A stretch of 64,000 nucleotides of DNA from Chryseobacterium oryctis. Its GTDB lineage: Bacteria > Bacteroidota > Bacteroidia > Flavobacteriales > Weeksellaceae. The notes below the pieces were generated by a model that saw only the letters and a program-made list of their open reading frames with translations, had not been told where the DNA came from and ran no database searches. Position numbers and translations under genes: made by a program. Of this stretch, positions 1 through 7,829 are shown piece by piece. The stretch's first letter is position 1; each line of letters opens with the position of its first letter. The stretch lies in assembly GCF_025971925.1 (NCBI RefSeq), contig NZ_JAPDHV010000002.1:306003-370002 (forward strand), read 5' to 3'.

Positions 1-420
1 AGTATCTACAGGAAAAGCAGGAAACCCAAAACCTTGACTCATCACAACAGAAGCTGTTTTATGCCCAACTCCAGGCAAAGCCTCCAATTCTTCATAAGTT
101 TGTGGTACTATTCCATTATGTCTTTCCAAAAGAAGTTCTGCCATTCTTTTGAGATTCTTTGCTTTTGTATTGGAAAGCCCTATTTCTTTAATCAACTCTT
201 TAATTTCAGCAACCTCCAATTTTGCCATTTTTTCAGGCGTTCCGGCTACTTTGAAAAGATTAGGGGTAACTTCATTTACTTTTTTATCTGTAGTTTGAGC
301 AGAAAGCGCAACCGCAACCATTAATGTGTAAGGGTCTGTATGATTCAGCGGAATAGGAACTTCAGGATATAATTTTTCTAATTCTATTTGAACAAGGTCT
401 GCTCTTTGCTTTTTTGTCAT
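1..420 (-). CDS. nth: Endonuclease III, partial (C-terminus outside window)
   Basis: Bifunctional DNA glycosylase/AP lyase of base excision repair that removes oxidised pyrimidines. The first 140 residues are visible; the gene runs off the left edge. The helix-hairpin-helix motif LPGVGHKTA sits at residues 115-123, with the predicted catalytic lysine at 121, and the sequence ends at VDT with the expected catalytic Asp at 139, matching E. coli Nth Lys120/Asp138. The C-terminal iron-sulfur cluster loop lies outside the window, so its presence cannot be confirmed. The start is the ATG at 418-420. It is divergent from bcp, whose promoter appears to overlap this 5' end. Confidence 0.93.
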   Translation of the reverse strand, partial: MTKKQRADLVQIELEKLYPEVPIPLNHTDPYTLMVAVALSAQTTDKKVNEVTPNLFKVAGTPEKMAKLEVAEIKELIKEIGLSNTKAKNLKRMAELLLERHNGIVPQTYEELEALPGVGHKTASVVMSQGFGFPAFPVDT

Positions 421-436
421 TTAACCACTAAATTTG
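405..436 (+). promoter_or_regulatory. Predicted promoter of bcp
   Basis: TTTG at 405-408, a 20-base spacer, then TAAATTTG at 429-436, which fits the Bacteroidota -33/-7 consensus. It ends 17 bases before the bcp start codon and overlaps the 5' end of divergent nth. Inferred from sequence only. Confidence 0.45.
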
Positions 437-453
437 AACAAAATTAAATCATT

Positions 454-903
454 ATGTTGAAAGTTGGAGACAAATTACCACAATTTGAAGGAATAAATCA
501 AGATGGAGAAGCGGTAAACTCTGAAAATTTAATCGGAAAAAAATTAATTATTTTCTTTTATCCTCAGGCAAGTACTCCTACATGCACCGTTGAAGCATGT
601 AATTTGAGAGATAATTATTCAGAGCTTGAAAAAGCTGGATTTCAACTCCTTGGAATAAGCGGAGATTCTGTAAAAAAACAAAAAAATTTCCATAGCAAAC
701 ACGCCTTTCCTTATGACTTAATTGCAGATGAAAGCCACGATATTTTAGAAAAATTCGGTGTTTGGCAAGAAAAGAAAACCTTTGGAAAAACCTACATGGG
801 AATTGTAAGAACCACTTTCATTTTCGATGAAAAAGGAATCTGTACAAGAGTTATTGAAAAAGTAACTTCAAAAACAGCTGCAGAGCAAATTTTGGAAGGA
901 TAG
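454..903 (+). CDS. bcp: Thioredoxin-dependent thiol peroxidase (BCP/peroxiredoxin Q)
   Basis: Cytoplasmic peroxiredoxin that reduces hydrogen peroxide and organic hydroperoxides using thioredoxin. At 149 residues it has the usual BCP length. The active-site segment STPTCTVEAC carries the predicted peroxidatic Cys44 and resolving Cys49, the spacing seen in E. coli BCP (Cys45/Cys50). The AhpC/TSA thioredoxin fold spans residues 4-145. It is a single-gene unit with its own predicted promoter. The only departure from the common TPGCT motif is Thr in place of Gly at position 43. Confidence 0.95.
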   Translation: MLKVGDKLPQFEGINQDGEAVNSENLIGKKLIIFFYPQASTPTCTVEACNLRDNYSELEKAGFQLLGISGDSVKKQKNFHSKHAFPYDLIADESHDILEKFGVWQEKKTFGKTYMGIVRTTFIFDEKGICTRVIEKVTSKTAAEQILEG

Positions 904-923
904 GTTTGGATTTCTTAATTGTA

Positions 924-992
924 ATTCTGAATGAAACGAAGTGAAATGAAGAATCTATAAATCGTAAACTTAGATCTTCCTTCGTCAGAATG
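924..992. repeat. Imperfect inverted repeat (REP/MITE-like)
   Basis: A left arm beginning ATTCTGA and running through CGAAG to GAATCT (924-956) is mirrored by a right arm AGATCTTCCTTCGTCAGAAT (about 972-991). The arms share the ATTCTGA, CGAAG and AGATCT-like blocks in inverted order. It fills the gap between the convergent genes bcp and the GNAT acetyltransferase. From memory, similar short repeats are dispersed in Chryseobacterium and Flavobacterium genomes; there is only one copy in this window. It might also act as a weak bidirectional terminator. Confidence 0.45.
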
Positions 993-1008
993 GCAAATAA
1001 ATACAGAA

Positions 1009-1542
1009 TTATTCTGTTTCGTAATACATTAGTTCTTCATTGTCATCAAGAAGAGTAACAAATTTCTGAAACTTCAGACCTAGCTTTTCAATAAGTTTCT
1101 GGGAAGAAAAATTATCTCTTGTTGTAATTGCCGAAATCTTTTTTAGACCAAAATCATCCATTCCGATAGATTTTACCTTCAAAGAAGCCTCATAAGCATA
1201 TCCTTTTCCTTCAAATTCTTCTAAAAGAGAAAATCCTATATCTACCACATCCAACCCTTCTCTTTCAAATATTCCTACACCTCCTATTTTATGATTTCCT
1301 TCTTTTGTAATCATTAAATAATTTCCAAAACCTAATTTATCAAACTGAGGAAGAAACCTGTTTTTAATATAGTTTTCGGCATCAGAAACCGTTTTAATAT
1401 TTCTATCCCCAATATATTTAATAAACTTTGGAGAGTTATAAAGTTCAAAAATAAATTCTTTATCATCCAAAGACATCGGACGAAGAATAAGTCGTTCTGT
1501 TTCGTAGAATTTATCTACGTTTTGTAGGTTTTTTAGGCTCAT
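1009..1542 (-). CDS. GNAT family N-acetyltransferase (RimJ/RimL-like)
   Basis: Predicted acetyl-CoA-dependent N-acetyltransferase of 177 residues; the substrate cannot be told. The RimJ/RimL signature is seen in ETERLILRPMSLDD (residues 14-27), followed by beta-strand IGGVGIFER and the acetyl-CoA loop region EEFEGKGYAYEA (about 108-119), and the late motif NFSSQKLIEKLGL. It is the last gene of a minus-strand run. Its 5' end overlaps the preceding exported-protein gene by 32 bases in a different frame; both proteins look intact, so this is overlap and not a frameshift. ATG at 1540-1542 is chosen because the conserved ETERL block follows closely. Confidence 0.88.
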   Translation of the reverse strand: MSLKNLQNVDKFYETERLILRPMSLDDKEFIFELYNSPKFIKYIGDRNIKTVSDAENYIKNRFLPQFDKLGFGNYLMITKEGNHKIGGVGIFEREGLDVVDIGFSLLEEFEGKGYAYEASLKVKSIGMDDFGLKKISAITTRDNFSSQKLIEKLGLKFQKFVTLLDDNEELMYYETE

Positions 1543-2173
1543 CTTTAGGTTCTTCTTTTTTCTCTATTTTTAACAGCCTTGGATTATTGGTGCACTTCTT
1601 ATTATAAAGCTCAATATATGTCCCGTTATCCTTGATATCGGTAATAGTTCCCGATTTTTTATTTACCGTTAAAGTAAAATGTTTTTTTTGGTAAGGACAT
1701 TCTTTTGACGTAAGTTTACCTAAATCCAGATAATAATTCGATGTATCTTCATAATAATTTGCGGCAACATCTTTGAACTCTTCATCAATAAGATAACCAT
1801 CAATTGTTGCAGCAATAGAAGCTTCTTCCACATTATCTATTTTCCCTATAAAGCTTTTCAGGGCATCAAAATCAGTTACATAATTAATCTTTCCAGCAGA
1901 AGAATAAACAATATAATAAAAACTGTCTTCGTCAGGAAATAAATTGAACCCTGAAGATTGAGAGACATAGTCTTTTTTAGTACCTGAAGTTCTTACTTCT
2001 TTATCTTTTCCGTACTCATTATGGACCAATATCCAAAAATCTATTCTGTCATTTGGAATAATTCCATTAAGAACTGAAGGAATATTAGTAAATTTTTTCT
2101 TTGTTTGAGAAAAAGCTGAAATACCTAATATCAATAAGATAAACAACGTGAATTTGGATGCCATTTTTATCAT
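1511..2173 (-). CDS. Hypothetical exported protein
   Basis: A 220-residue protein that I do not recognise. It begins with a hydrophobic signal peptide (residues about 5-22, ending SAFSQ, a common Flavobacteriia cleavage context) and ends in a very charged Lys/Glu/Pro-rich tail (residues 203-220). The middle is a soluble domain with many aromatic residues. Two ATGs are possible (2173 or 2164); the first is kept. It lies 31 bases after manC and overlaps the GNAT gene by 32 bases, so it is probably in the same transcript. Likely periplasmic or surface. Confidence 0.7.
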   Translation of the reverse strand: MIKMASKFTLFILLILGISAFSQTKKKFTNIPSVLNGIIPNDRIDFWILVHNEYGKDKEVRTSGTKKDYVSQSSGFNLFPDEDSFYYIVYSSAGKINYVTDFDALKSFIGKIDNVEEASIAATIDGYLIDEEFKDVAANYYEDTSNYYLDLGKLTSKECPYQKKHFTLTVNKKSGTITDIKDNGTYIELYNKKCTNNPRLLKIEKKEEPKDEPKKPTKRR

Positions 2174-2204
2174 AAGAAGTCTTTGGCAGAAACTATGCCA
2201 CTTT

Positions 2205-3287
2205 TTATATGAATTTATCTCCTTTTTTAAAACTCTTCAAATCTAAAACATAATCTTTAATAAGCTGATCATGATCTCTTGGACAAATCAATAATGCTTT
2301 ATCTGTATCTACTATGATATAATTTTCAAGTCCATCAATAATTACTGCTTTGCTATTATTTTTCAAGCGAATAATATTTCCTTTAGAATTATACGTGAGA
2401 AGATGCTTCAATTTAGCAGCGTTTCCATTTTCATCCTTTTCCGTATTTTCATAAACAGAAGTCCATGTTCCAAGATCACTCCATCCCAAATCTGCAGGGA
2501 TTACATAAACATTTTTTGCTTTTTCTAAAATCCCGTTATCAATAGAAATTTTCTGAACTTTAGGATAAATAAGTTCAATACAGCTTTTTTCACTTTCGGC
2601 ATTGTATTCACAAGCTGTGAAATGCTGTGTCATTTCCGGAAGATAGGTTTCAAATGCATGATGAATACTCTTTACATTCCAAATAAAAATTCCTGCATTC
2701 CATAAAAAATCACCACTTTCAAGAAAGCTTTTAGCTATTTCTAAAATAGGCTTCTCTGTGAATGTTTTCACCTTGTAGTAATCAGAATTGTGCTTATCAA
2801 CAAATTGAATATATCCATAGCCTGTATCTGGCCTTGTTGGGGTAATCCCTAAGGTAACCAAATAATCATGTTTTGAGGCAAGTTCGAAGGCTAATTCTAT
2901 TTTCTCTAAAAAAATATCTTCCTTTAGAATCAAATGATCTGCAGGTAAGGCAACCATTGTAGCATTAGGATCTATTTCTGCTATTTTATTTGCCATATAA
3001 AGATTACATGCTGCTGTATTTTTCATTAAAGGCTCTCCTACAATATTCTCTTGGGGAATTTCTGGAAGTTGCTGATGAGAAAGCTCTATATACTCTTTAT
3101 TTGTAATTACAAATATGTTTTCTTTGGGAATAAGCTTACTAATTCTATCATAAGTCTGTTGGATCATAGTACGCCCAACTCCTAAAATATCTTGAAACTG
3201 TTTTGGAAATTTTTGTGTACTCATAGGCCAGAATCTACTTCCGATTCCTCCCGCCATTATCACACAGTATTTATCTGACTTTGACAT
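2205..3287 (-). CDS. manC: Mannose-1-phosphate guanylyltransferase
   Basis: Makes GDP-mannose from mannose-1-phosphate and GTP for surface polysaccharide or glycoprotein synthesis. The nucleotidyltransferase signature AGGIGSRFWP (residues 12-21) is followed by PKQF (28-31), and the substrate-binding TEKP and DFLWNAGIF segments are present. At 360 residues it is the short single-domain form, without the C-terminal phosphomannose isomerase domain of the longer ManC/AlgA enzymes. It starts two bases after the SprT-like gene, which indicates cotranscription with it and the tolC-like gene upstream. Confidence 0.92.
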   Translation of the reverse strand: MSKSDKYCVIMAGGIGSRFWPMSTQKFPKQFQDILGVGRTMIQQTYDRISKLIPKENIFVITNKEYIELSHQQLPEIPQENIVGEPLMKNTAACNLYMANKIAEIDPNATMVALPADHLILKEDIFLEKIELAFELASKHDYLVTLGITPTRPDTGYGYIQFVDKHNSDYYKVKTFTEKPILEIAKSFLESGDFLWNAGIFIWNVKSIHHAFETYLPEMTQHFTACEYNAESEKSCIELIYPKVQKISIDNGILEKAKNVYVIPADLGWSDLGTWTSVYENTEKDENGNAAKLKHLLTYNSKGNIIRLKNNSKAVIIDGLENYIIVDTDKALLICPRDHDQLIKDYVLDLKSFKKGDKFI

Positions 3288-3289
3288 TA

Positions 3290-3880
3290 TTAAGTATATT
3301 TTTCAACCCTAGCTAAAGGTTTGAAAGAATACTTTCTTCCTGTAGCCAAGTTGAGACAAAGATAGTTTTTTTTAATCAGACCTTCTAATAAATACTTTTC
3401 GTTACGATAGAGAAAAAAATCACCTTTTTTTAATTCTTCAACAAAAACTTGGTTATCATCTTGTTTTCCAATATGAAAGTATTTTACCAAATCCGGACTT
3501 GCCATAAAATTTGCTTTTGGAGACTTTGAAAATTTTATTAATAAGGGTTTTAAATCTTCTTCATAAACATCAATACTTTGTAAAAGCATTTGCCTAAAAG
3601 TATGCTTCCATTCATTTCCATGAGGAGAAATTCTTCTCCCATATTTTTCAAAGGCAAGTAAATGTGCCAATTCGTGAGTCAAAACAAAGAAAAAAAGCTG
3701 CGGTTGAAGTGTAGAGTTTATTGTTATCTCGTGAGAGCTGTCTGGAAGCTTTCTGTAATCTCCTAGTTTTGAGTTTCTATTTCTAGTTATCTTAATATGA
3801 ATATAGTAATCTGAAAACCAAATTTTTAAGTATTGAAGTGTATTCTGAGGTAAATATTTTTCTAATGATTGAATTGACAT
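3290..3880 (-). CDS. SprT-like zinc metalloprotease domain protein
   Basis: A 196-residue protein with the zinc-binding HELAH motif at residues 69-73 and a downstream His (HGNEWKHTF, residues 87-95) that fits the third ligand of SprT/Spartan-type metallopeptidases. Its biological role in bacteria is poorly defined. Spacing is one base to the tolC-like gene upstream and two bases to manC downstream, so it is embedded in an operon, but the neighbours do not suggest a substrate. There is no signal peptide, so it is probably cytoplasmic. Confidence 0.85.
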   Translation of the reverse strand: MSIQSLEKYLPQNTLQYLKIWFSDYYIHIKITRNRNSKLGDYRKLPDSSHEITINSTLQPQLFFFVLTHELAHLLAFEKYGRRISPHGNEWKHTFRQMLLQSIDVYEEDLKPLLIKFSKSPKANFMASPDLVKYFHIGKQDDNQVFVEELKKGDFFLYRNEKYLLEGLIKKNYLCLNLATGRKYSFKPLARVEKYT

Positions 3881-3881
3881 T

Positions 3882-5225
3882 TTACAAACTTAACGGAATT
3901 CCTGCATAGAAATTCAATAATTTAAGACTGAAAAGATAATTATATTTAGCTTGAGCTACAGATCCCTGTGCATTAGCATAATTATTTCTTGCCACATTCA
4001 CATCATATATTGTTGATCTTCCTGCTGCGTAACTCTTTTCAGCAAAATCCAGGGCAAGTTTGGTACTTTTTTCTGTTTCTACAGCTGATAGATATATTTC
4101 ATAATTTGCATCTACATCAAACTGTGCTTTTTGAACATTCTGCCTAACAGCTTGTTTTTGTTGCTCCAATGAGTTTTTCGCAACACTTTCATTAATTTTT
4201 GACTGCTCTACCTGCAATTTTGTAATTCCTTTATTAAAAATAGGAATATTTACAGATAGTGCTGCCTGTTGACCAAAATTATCTTTATATTGTTGGAAAA
4301 AATTTGCTTCATTAATTGCCATACCATTAGAGTAGCCTGTAATATTAGTATTTAGAAGGTTATTATAAAAACTTCCTACACCAACACTTGCAGTCACTGT
4401 AGGCCAAAAAGCAGTTTTATCGATTGCAATTTGAGCTTCTGCCGATTTTATTCTGCTTTCAGCTGCTTTTATTTGAGGTTGATTACTATAAGCAGTTGTT
4501 AAAACCTCATCAACAGATTTTAATTCCGAAGCCAATTGATCTGAAACAGCAACATCTTCCACATCAAAATCTTTATATTCCTGAAGTTGAAGCAATTGAG
4601 CCAATGCAAATAAACTTCTTCCTACATTAATTTCAGCCGTTTTCTGGTTTTGTTTTTCTCTTGCTAAAGCCGATTCTGCCTCCGCTAAAACAGTTTGAGC
4701 GGTTGTTCCAACATCTGTTGTAATTTTTGCTCTGTCACGTTGTTTTTTAGCATTTTCTACTGCAGATACAGAAATTTTTACAATTTCTTTATTTAATAAA
4801 GTTGTTAAGTATTGTTGTGCAATCTGAAGTGAAATATCATTTTTGATGGTTTCAATATCAAATTGACTCGCCTCAACATCAAACTCAGCTTTTCTAATTG
4901 TTTTATCTAACCTTCCATTATTATACACTAGAACATCAGCTCCGATGTTTGCACTATTACTAAATCTATCATTCCTCAAACTTCCTGTCCCAAAAGAGGT
5001 CTGCCCAAAACTTACTGTATTTCCGACACTTGCACTTACTGATGGTAATGCATTTTTCTTAGCAATTTTTAGACTATTATCCTGAATTTGTTTTGAGTAT
5101 TCGTTTTGGATCACCTGGAGGTTATGTTTTACAGCATAATCCACACACTCTCTCAAAGACCACTTTTTCTGAGCATTCATACCCAAACAAGTTAATCCAA
5201 AAACAATAATCCAAACTTTTTTCAT
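3882..5225 (-). CDS. TolC family outer membrane efflux protein
   Basis: Outer membrane channel component of a tripartite efflux or type I export system. About 447 residues from the chosen ATG at 5225, which gives a clean signal peptide ending GMNAQ; an upstream in-frame start at 5255 would place ten extra residues before it. Two OEP repeats are visible, each rich in long Ala/Gln/Lys coiled-coil helices (for example residues 115-215 and 330-440). The adaptor and pump genes are not next to it, so its partner lies elsewhere. First gene of the minus-strand run reaching to 1009. Confidence 0.92.
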   Translation of the reverse strand: MKKVWIIVFGLTCLGMNAQKKWSLRECVDYAVKHNLQVIQNEYSKQIQDNSLKIAKKNALPSVSASVGNTVSFGQTSFGTGSLRNDRFSNSANIGADVLVYNNGRLDKTIRKAEFDVEASQFDIETIKNDISLQIAQQYLTTLLNKEIVKISVSAVENAKKQRDRAKITTDVGTTAQTVLAEAESALAREKQNQKTAEINVGRSLFALAQLLQLQEYKDFDVEDVAVSDQLASELKSVDEVLTTAYSNQPQIKAAESRIKSAEAQIAIDKTAFWPTVTASVGVGSFYNNLLNTNITGYSNGMAINEANFFQQYKDNFGQQAALSVNIPIFNKGITKLQVEQSKINESVAKNSLEQQKQAVRQNVQKAQFDVDANYEIYLSAVETEKSTKLALDFAEKSYAAGRSTIYDVNVARNNYANAQGSVAQAKYNYLFSLKLLNFYAGIPLSL

Positions 5226-5252
5226 ATTAAGCTTTTTCCAAATTAGACGAAT

Positions 5253-5260
5253 CAAATATA
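5253..5260 (-). promoter_or_regulatory. Predicted -7 element for tolC-like operon
   Basis: On the minus strand this reads TATATTTG, a perfect TAnnTTTG match. It lies 28 bases before the ATG at 5225 and supports that start over the upstream one at 5255. No clear -33 TTG was found at the right distance. Confidence 0.4.
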
Positions 5261-5322
5261 AAAAAGTTACAGTTTCTAAAAATTAATATTTTTTTTTAAA
5301 AAACTTTTGTGAATTTTGCAAC

Positions 5323-6567
5323 ATGACAAACGAACAATACCAAGAAGCTGTAGACTGGCTTTTCGTACAGGCTCCTAACTATCAAATCGATGGTCAAAAA
5401 GCCTACAAACCTGGTTTGAATAATATCATTAAACTTTGTGAATTTTTTGGTAATCCTCAGGAAAAAATAAAATGCATTCATATTGGTGGTACAAATGGTA
5501 AAGGCTCAACAAGCAATATGCTCGCTTCGGTACTGCAAGAATCTGGCTATAAAGTGGGATTATATAATTCACCTCATCTTATTGATTTTACGGAACGTAT
5601 AAAAGTAAATGGGGAAAATTGTGATAAAGAGTTTGTCTATAGTTTTATTCAAAAACTTAAAAATCTTCCAAAAAATATTCTTCCTTCATTTTTCGAGTTT
5701 ACAACAATTATGGCGTTTGAATATTTCTTCCAACAAAATGCAGATGTAGCAATTATTGAAGTTGGTTTAGGAGGAAGATTAGACTCAACGAATATTATTA
5801 ATCCTTTAGTTTCGGCTATTACCAATGTTCAGCTTGACCATCAAAATATTCTTGGAAACACAATTGAAGAAATCACTAAAGAAAAGGCAGGAATTATTAA
5901 AAATAATACCCCTATCATTTCTGGAGATGAAAATGATTCGGTAAAAAACATTATTAAAACTGAGGCTGTAAAAGAAAACGCTACTTTCATTGATGCTACA
6001 AAAATTGAAACAGAGTTAAAATCTGATTTAAAGGGAAATTATCAGGAAAAAAATATAAAGGTTGTTTTAGCTTTAGTTGAAGAGTTAAGAAAATTAAACT
6101 TTAATATTTCTGATAAAAACTTAGAAGAAGGTCTTTTACAGGTGTATAAAAACACTAATTTTATCGGACGCTGGTTTGAGTTTTCAAAAAATCCTTTGAC
6201 AATTTGTGACACAGGACATAATCAGGCTGGTTTAGAGTATGTTTTTTCACAACTAAACTCAATTGATAAGCATAAGCACATCATTTTAGGCTTTGTAAAT
6301 GATAAAAAAATAGATGACGTAATGAAATTATTACCTGAAAACTCTCACTTTTATTTTGCAAAGCCCTCCATTCATAGAGGAAGACACCCTAAAGATTATG
6401 AAGATTTACTAATACAAACAAAAATTTCTTATAAAATATTCGACTCTGTACAAGAAGCGTATCTTTCTGCTAAAGAACACTGTACAAATCAAGAAATGAT
6501 TTTTATTGGTGGAAGTAACTTTGTAGTGGGAGAATTTTTAGAAAAAAATTTGGAGATTTCTAAATAA
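5323..6567 (+). CDS. folC: Folylpolyglutamate synthase/dihydrofolate synthase
   Basis: Mur-ligase-family enzyme that adds glutamate to folates and/or joins dihydropteroate and glutamate. At 414 residues it has the usual length. The P-loop GTNGKGST is at residues 56-63, followed by the family motif SPHLIDFTERI, the VGLGGRLDSTN block and the C-terminal domain motif DTGHNQAG. It begins about 100 bases from the divergent tolC-like gene. The tRNA-Val promoter overlaps its 3' end. Confidence 0.95.
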   Translation: MTNEQYQEAVDWLFVQAPNYQIDGQKAYKPGLNNIIKLCEFFGNPQEKIKCIHIGGTNGKGSTSNMLASVLQESGYKVGLYNSPHLIDFTERIKVNGENCDKEFVYSFIQKLKNLPKNILPSFFEFTTIMAFEYFFQQNADVAIIEVGLGGRLDSTNIINPLVSAITNVQLDHQNILGNTIEEITKEKAGIIKNNTPIISGDENDSVKNIIKTEAVKENATFIDATKIETELKSDLKGNYQEKNIKVVLALVEELRKLNFNISDKNLEEGLLQVYKNTNFIGRWFEFSKNPLTICDTGHNQAGLEYVFSQLNSIDKHKHIILGFVNDKKIDDVMKLLPENSHFYFAKPSIHRGRHPKDYEDLLIQTKISYKIFDSVQEAYLSAKEHCTNQEMIFIGGSNFVVGEFLEKNLEISK

Positions 6568-6579
6568 GTCGTATATTTG
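6549..6579 (+). promoter_or_regulatory. Predicted promoter of the tRNA-Val pair
   Basis: TTTG at 6549-6552, an exact 19-base spacer, then TATATTTG at 6572-6579. This is the best match to the Bacteroidota consensus in the window. It overlaps the folC stop codon and lies 31 bases before the first tRNA. Confidence 0.75.
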
Positions 6580-6610
6580 CACCACTCTAATCGAGGAAAC
6601 AAGATAAAGA

Positions 6611-6685
6611 GGGTTCTTAGCTCAGTTGGTTCAGAGCATCTGGTTTACACCCAGAGGGTCGGGGGTTCGAATCCCTCAGGACCCA
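6611..6685 (+). tRNA. tRNA-Val (anticodon TAC)
   Basis: Full cloverleaf of 75 bases. Acceptor GGGTTCT (6611-6617) pairs with AGGACCC (6678-6684) and the discriminator is A at 6685. The anticodon loop TTTACAC is closed by TCTGG/CCAGA. The T-arm is GGGGG-TTCGAAT-CCCTC. CCA is not encoded. First of two near-identical copies, probably one transcript. Confidence 0.97.
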
Positions 6686-6718
6686 CAGAAAAGGAAACGA
6701 AACCTTTCAAAAAAATTC

Positions 6719-6793
6719 GGGTTCTTAGCTCAGTTGGTTCAGAGCATCTGGTTTACACCCAGAGGGTCAGGGGTTCGAATCCCTTAGGACCCA
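6719..6793 (+). tRNA. tRNA-Val (anticodon TAC), second copy
   Basis: 75 bases with the same acceptor, D and anticodon arms as the first copy. It differs only in the outer T-stem pair, which is A6769-T6785 here and G6661-C6677 in the first copy, a paired change that keeps the stem. CCA is not encoded. It is 33 bases after copy one and followed directly by a terminator hairpin. Confidence 0.97.
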
Positions 6794-6794
6794 C

Positions 6795-6830
6795 AAAATC
6801 TCTCAAGAAATTGGGAGATTTTTTATTTTT
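6795..6830 (+). terminator. Rho-independent terminator of the tRNA-Val pair
   Basis: Stem of ten pairs, AAAATCTCTC (6795-6804) with GGGAGATTTT (6813-6822), one G-T pair, an eight-base loop, then a T-rich tail. Confidence 0.8.
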
Positions 6831-6880
6831 ATAATGTTCAAAGTTTTCATTTTTGTATTTATTTAATGTCACATTTTTAA

Positions 6881-6928
6881 TACCTTTGAATCTTTCTTTC
6901 CTTCCTTTTTTAAAGGAATTTTTTTTGG
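6881..6928 (+). promoter_or_regulatory. Predicted -7 element and leader hairpin before dam
   Basis: TACCTTTG at 6881-6888 matches the -7 consensus. A short inverted repeat, TTCCTTT then TTT then AAAGGAA (about 6903-6919), is followed by a run of eight or more T. A hairpin plus T-run this close to the dam start (6937) could attenuate transcription or limit initiation. Inference only. Confidence 0.35.
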
Positions 6929-6936
6929 AATAATTA

Positions 6937-7827
6937 ATGAAAAACAGCAATATAAAACCTTTCTTGAAATGGGCAGGCGGAAAATCTCAGCTTATGGAAT
7001 CCTTGATAGGGAATCTTCCATCTGATTTTGATTCCTTCGACACCTATATTGAGCCTTTTATTGGAAGCGGAGCAATGCTTTTCAAAGTTGGTTGCCAATT
7101 CAAAAACATCAAAAAGTTTGTTATTGCTGACAAAAATGAAAAATTAGTCAACACGTACCTAAGTATTAAATATGACTTCAAAAATTTCATTAATGAGCTG
7201 GAGAAACTCAAAAACACCCACAATTCCATTGACAATATAGACGAAAAAAGAGATTTTTTCTTAGAAAACAGAGCAATATTCAACTCAGAAATAAATGAAA
7301 AACACAAACAGGCAGCTTTATTCATTTATTTGAATAAAACTTGTTTTAATGGTCTGTATCGTGTTAACAAAAAAAATGAGTTCAATGTTCCTTTCGGAAA
7401 GCACAAAAACCCCGGAATTTATGATTTCGAAAATCTTAAAAACATCCATAAGTTTCTAAAAAAGGTAACTATTCTTAATGCCGATTATAGTAAAACGGAA
7501 AAATACATCAACGGAAAAACATTTTTCTATTTCGACCCTCCGTATAAGCCTTTAACAAAAACAGCTTCTTTCAATTCTTATAATTTCGAAATTTTTTCTG
7601 ATTCGGAACAGGAAAGATTATCTGATTTTTGTAAAAAAATCAATCAAAAAAAAGACGTTTTTTGGCTATTAAGCAATTCAGATATGAAAAACATTGATAT
7701 TGAAAATCAGTACTTTGATGATTTATACAAAGATTTTAACATTGAAAGGGTTTTAGCAAAAAGAAGTATTAATTCTAAAGGAACAGCAAGAGGGAATATT
7801 ACAGAACTTTTAATCAAAAATTATTAG
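6937..7827 (+). CDS. dam: DNA adenine methylase, predicted GATC-specific (Dam/M.DpnII type)
   Basis: SAM-dependent N6-adenine methyltransferase of the D12 class, 296 residues. SAM-binding FLKWAGGK is at residues 9-16, FIGSGA at 41-46 and the catalytic DPPY at 200-203. The stretch after DPPY (PLTKTASFNSY) closely parallels E. coli Dam (PLSATANFTAY), which is the basis for predicting GATC specificity. It lies 143 bases after the tRNA-Val pair. No recognisable restriction endonuclease is adjacent, but the convergent gene two bases downstream is of unknown function. It could be an orphan methylase, a remnant of a restriction system, or part of an unrecognised one. Confidence 0.9.
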   Translation: MKNSNIKPFLKWAGGKSQLMESLIGNLPSDFDSFDTYIEPFIGSGAMLFKVGCQFKNIKKFVIADKNEKLVNTYLSIKYDFKNFINELEKLKNTHNSIDNIDEKRDFFLENRAIFNSEINEKHKQAALFIYLNKTCFNGLYRVNKKNEFNVPFGKHKNPGIYDFENLKNIHKFLKKVTILNADYSKTEKYINGKTFFYFDPPYKPLTKTASFNSYNFEIFSDSEQERLSDFCKKINQKKDVFWLLSNSDMKNIDIENQYFDDLYKDFNIERVLAKRSINSKGTARGNITELLIKNY

Positions 7828-7829
7828 TC

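Noticed and set aside
1511..1542. Overlap of two minus-strand genes as a possible frameshift
   Set aside because: Both proteins have complete, unrelated domains and their own starts, so this is a normal overlap.
6577..6834. Open frame of 85 codons over the tRNA region
   Set aside because: It is a translation of the two tRNA-Val genes and the terminator; its internal repeat reflects the tandem tRNAs.
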